Source of the DNA: Treponema sp.
Lineage (GTDB): Bacteria > Spirochaetota > Spirochaetia > Treponematales > Treponemataceae
Direction of reading: 5' to 3'
Assembly (NCBI GenBank): GCA_016293495.1
Contig: JAEDED010000003.1
Span: forward strand, 1 to 64,000
Length of the DNA: 64,000 nucleotides
Each line of letters opens with the position of its first letter. Position 1 is the first letter of the stretch. The translations under genes and the position numbers were made by a program. A model generated the notes under the pieces. That model had not been told where the DNA came from and did no database searches. It saw nothing but the letters and a program-made list of their open reading frames with translations. Of this stretch, positions 62,915 through 64,000 are shown in pieces.

Positions 62915-64000
62915 ATGGCCCGAAAAAAACTATTTCAATATGTCGGAAAAACTCCAATTATTCCGATTTCAGCAAAAATACTTACAATTTTCATTATCCT
63001 GCTTCTGCTTTCAAACTTTATGACAAACCTTTTGTCAATCAATCTTTCGCAGAAACAGAAAAACGTTTTAACAAACCAGCTGCTTGTTAACGAGCTTAAG
63101 GAAATGTACATCACCGCAGGAAACCAGTATCAGATTTATTCCTATTCAAAGAATAAAGATGAATGTATTGAGGCACTCAAGAAATCAGCAGCTAGTACAT
63201 TTACAATGGACAACAGTTGTGCGCTTGCATTTGACCGTACAGGAAAAATTCTTTTCTTTACAAGCAATAACGGTCGCACGCTTGATTCCTTTAATGACAA
63301 GGAAGTTCTTGATAAGTTAAATAAAGATTTTGACGAAGGAATTAATCAAGGTTCCGTAAGTTTTGATTTTGGTGCCGGGGAATATTTCGGTATTTACAAA
63401 TATCACAATGACTGGAACTGTTTCATTGTTCGTGCAGAATTACGTTCAGATACAAAACGTGAAATGTATACAGTTATCCTGATTTCTGCTGCAATCATTT
63501 TTGGTTTGACAATTGTATTCCTTTTTGTAGGACTTATCGTAATGAATAAAATATTCGGAAACGTTAAGGCAATTACAAAAAAACTTTATGACATGCAGGA
63601 GCGCCAGCAGCTCGAAGTTATTAATATTGATGATGCTCCAAACGATGATATCACTTATCTTGCAGCATCCTTCAACTCACTTTCTGTATCCGTAAACAAT
63701 CTCCTTACAACATTCCGAAAGTTCGTATCGAAAGACGTTGTAAACAAAGCATATTCAAATCACGCAATTTCACTCGAAGGAAACCAGCGTGAACTTACAA
63801 TGTTGTTCTCAGACATCAAGAGTTTTACTTATAGAACAGAAACATTAGGAAACGAAATCATTGACGTATTGAACGTTCACTATAACAAAGTAATTCATGC
63901 AGTTCACGAAGCAACTGGTGTTGTAGGTTCCATCATCGGTGATGCAATTCTTGCCGTATTTGGAACTGAACTTTCGAATGCAGAAAAATCAGTTAAGTCA
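62915..64000 (+). CDS. Membrane-bound class III adenylate/guanylate cyclase (partial)
   Basis: The frame runs 362 residues to the window edge. Layout: TM at about 22-42, an extracytoplasmic sensor-like domain (about 43-185), TM at about 190-212, a HAMP-like linker (about 213-265), then the class III cyclase catalytic domain with LTMLFSDIKSFTYRTE (first metal Asp) and GSIIGDAILAVFG (second Asp). GGAGGA lies 7 bases before the ATG. It makes a cyclic nucleotide in response to an external signal; the 3' end is outside the window. Confidence 0.92.
   Translation, partial: MARKKLFQYVGKTPIIPISAKILTIFIILLLLSNFMTNLLSINLSQKQKNVLTNQLLVNELKEMYITAGNQYQIYSYSKNKDECIEALKKSAASTFTMDNSCALAFDRTGKILFFTSNNGRTLDSFNDKEVLDKLNKDFDEGINQGSVSFDFGAGEYFGIYKYHNDWNCFIVRAELRSDTKREMYTVILISAAIIFGLTIVFLFVGLIVMNKIFGNVKAITKKLYDMQERQQLEVINIDDAPNDDITYLAASFNSLSVSVNNLLTTFRKFVSKDVVNKAYSNHAISLEGNQRELTMLFSDIKSFTYRTETLGNEIIDVLNVHYNKVIHAVHEATGVVGSIIGDAILAVFGTELSNAEKSVKS

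Overview
The window looks like a chromosome segment of a host-associated, low-to-moderate GC spirochaete, most likely a gut or rumen Treponema. The evidence is a dense single-copy housekeeping set (prfA, prmC, pth, mazG, clpP, mnmG, uvrC, murJ, a phosphofructokinase of the spirochaetal type), a very large c-di-GMP response-regulator protein, a class III cyclase, TPR and LamG surface-type proteins and several lipoproteins. The genus is an inference from gene content and style; no rRNA or tRNA gene was found to test it.

Layout. (1) 1-3360 is decayed accessory DNA: a frameshifted small membrane-protein gene with FlhA-like features, a NUDIX gene, and a type I restriction hsdR pseudogene with three separate lesions, one of them a block of four consecutive hairpins. 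(2) 3474-15549 is mostly core: a Y-family polymerase with a YolD-like partner, an M16 peptidase, a LUD protein, a lysA-like decarboxylase, a purine nucleoside phosphorylase with a YgjP-type peptidase, phosphofructokinase, and a lemA-TPM-TPM operon. (3) 15560-30200 is an accessory island bracketed and divided by three directly repeated, progressively deleted remnants of one IS3-family element. Its first half holds a pair of DUF262 (GmrSD/SspE-like) proteins and a PLD-family protein. Its second half holds a YafQ-type toxin-antitoxin pair ending in an integron attC site, an HU-like gene, and a four-gene system (C5 methyltransferase, MORC-like ATPase, Z1 helicase-like ATPase, PD-(D/E)XK nuclease) that ends six bases before a second attC site. 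The two attC sites share a covarying hairpin, so the whole 7.2 kb between them may be one oversized integron cassette. (4) 30258-64000 is core again: a permease/thioredoxin pair preceded by a 16-residue Cys-triplet peptide; prfA through to the MBL-fold hydrolase; mnmG; adenosine deaminase; pepF; an ABC-F protein; a decayed Phd/ParE pair at a junction; uvrC with a DUF763 gene; surface-type proteins; an M24 peptidase with murJ; and a cyclase running off the end.

How the parts work together. prfA, prmC and pth all serve translation termination and peptidyl-tRNA recycling, and mazG and clpP follow as quality-control genes. The MTase, MORC ATPase, Z1 ATPase and nuclease form a modification-dependent defence system of a type described by comparative genomics. 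The DUF262 pair probably targets modified DNA. Several core genes (prfA, mnmG, pepF, clpP, the M16 peptidase) have a sigma70-like -10 box only 6-9 bases from the ATG and no Shine-Dalgarno sequence, which suggests leaderless or near-leaderless mRNAs. Short multi-hairpin elements recur in different settings (within hsdR, in frame inside the PLD gene, after the ABC-F gene between 14-bp direct repeats), which suggests a mobile palindromic repeat family.
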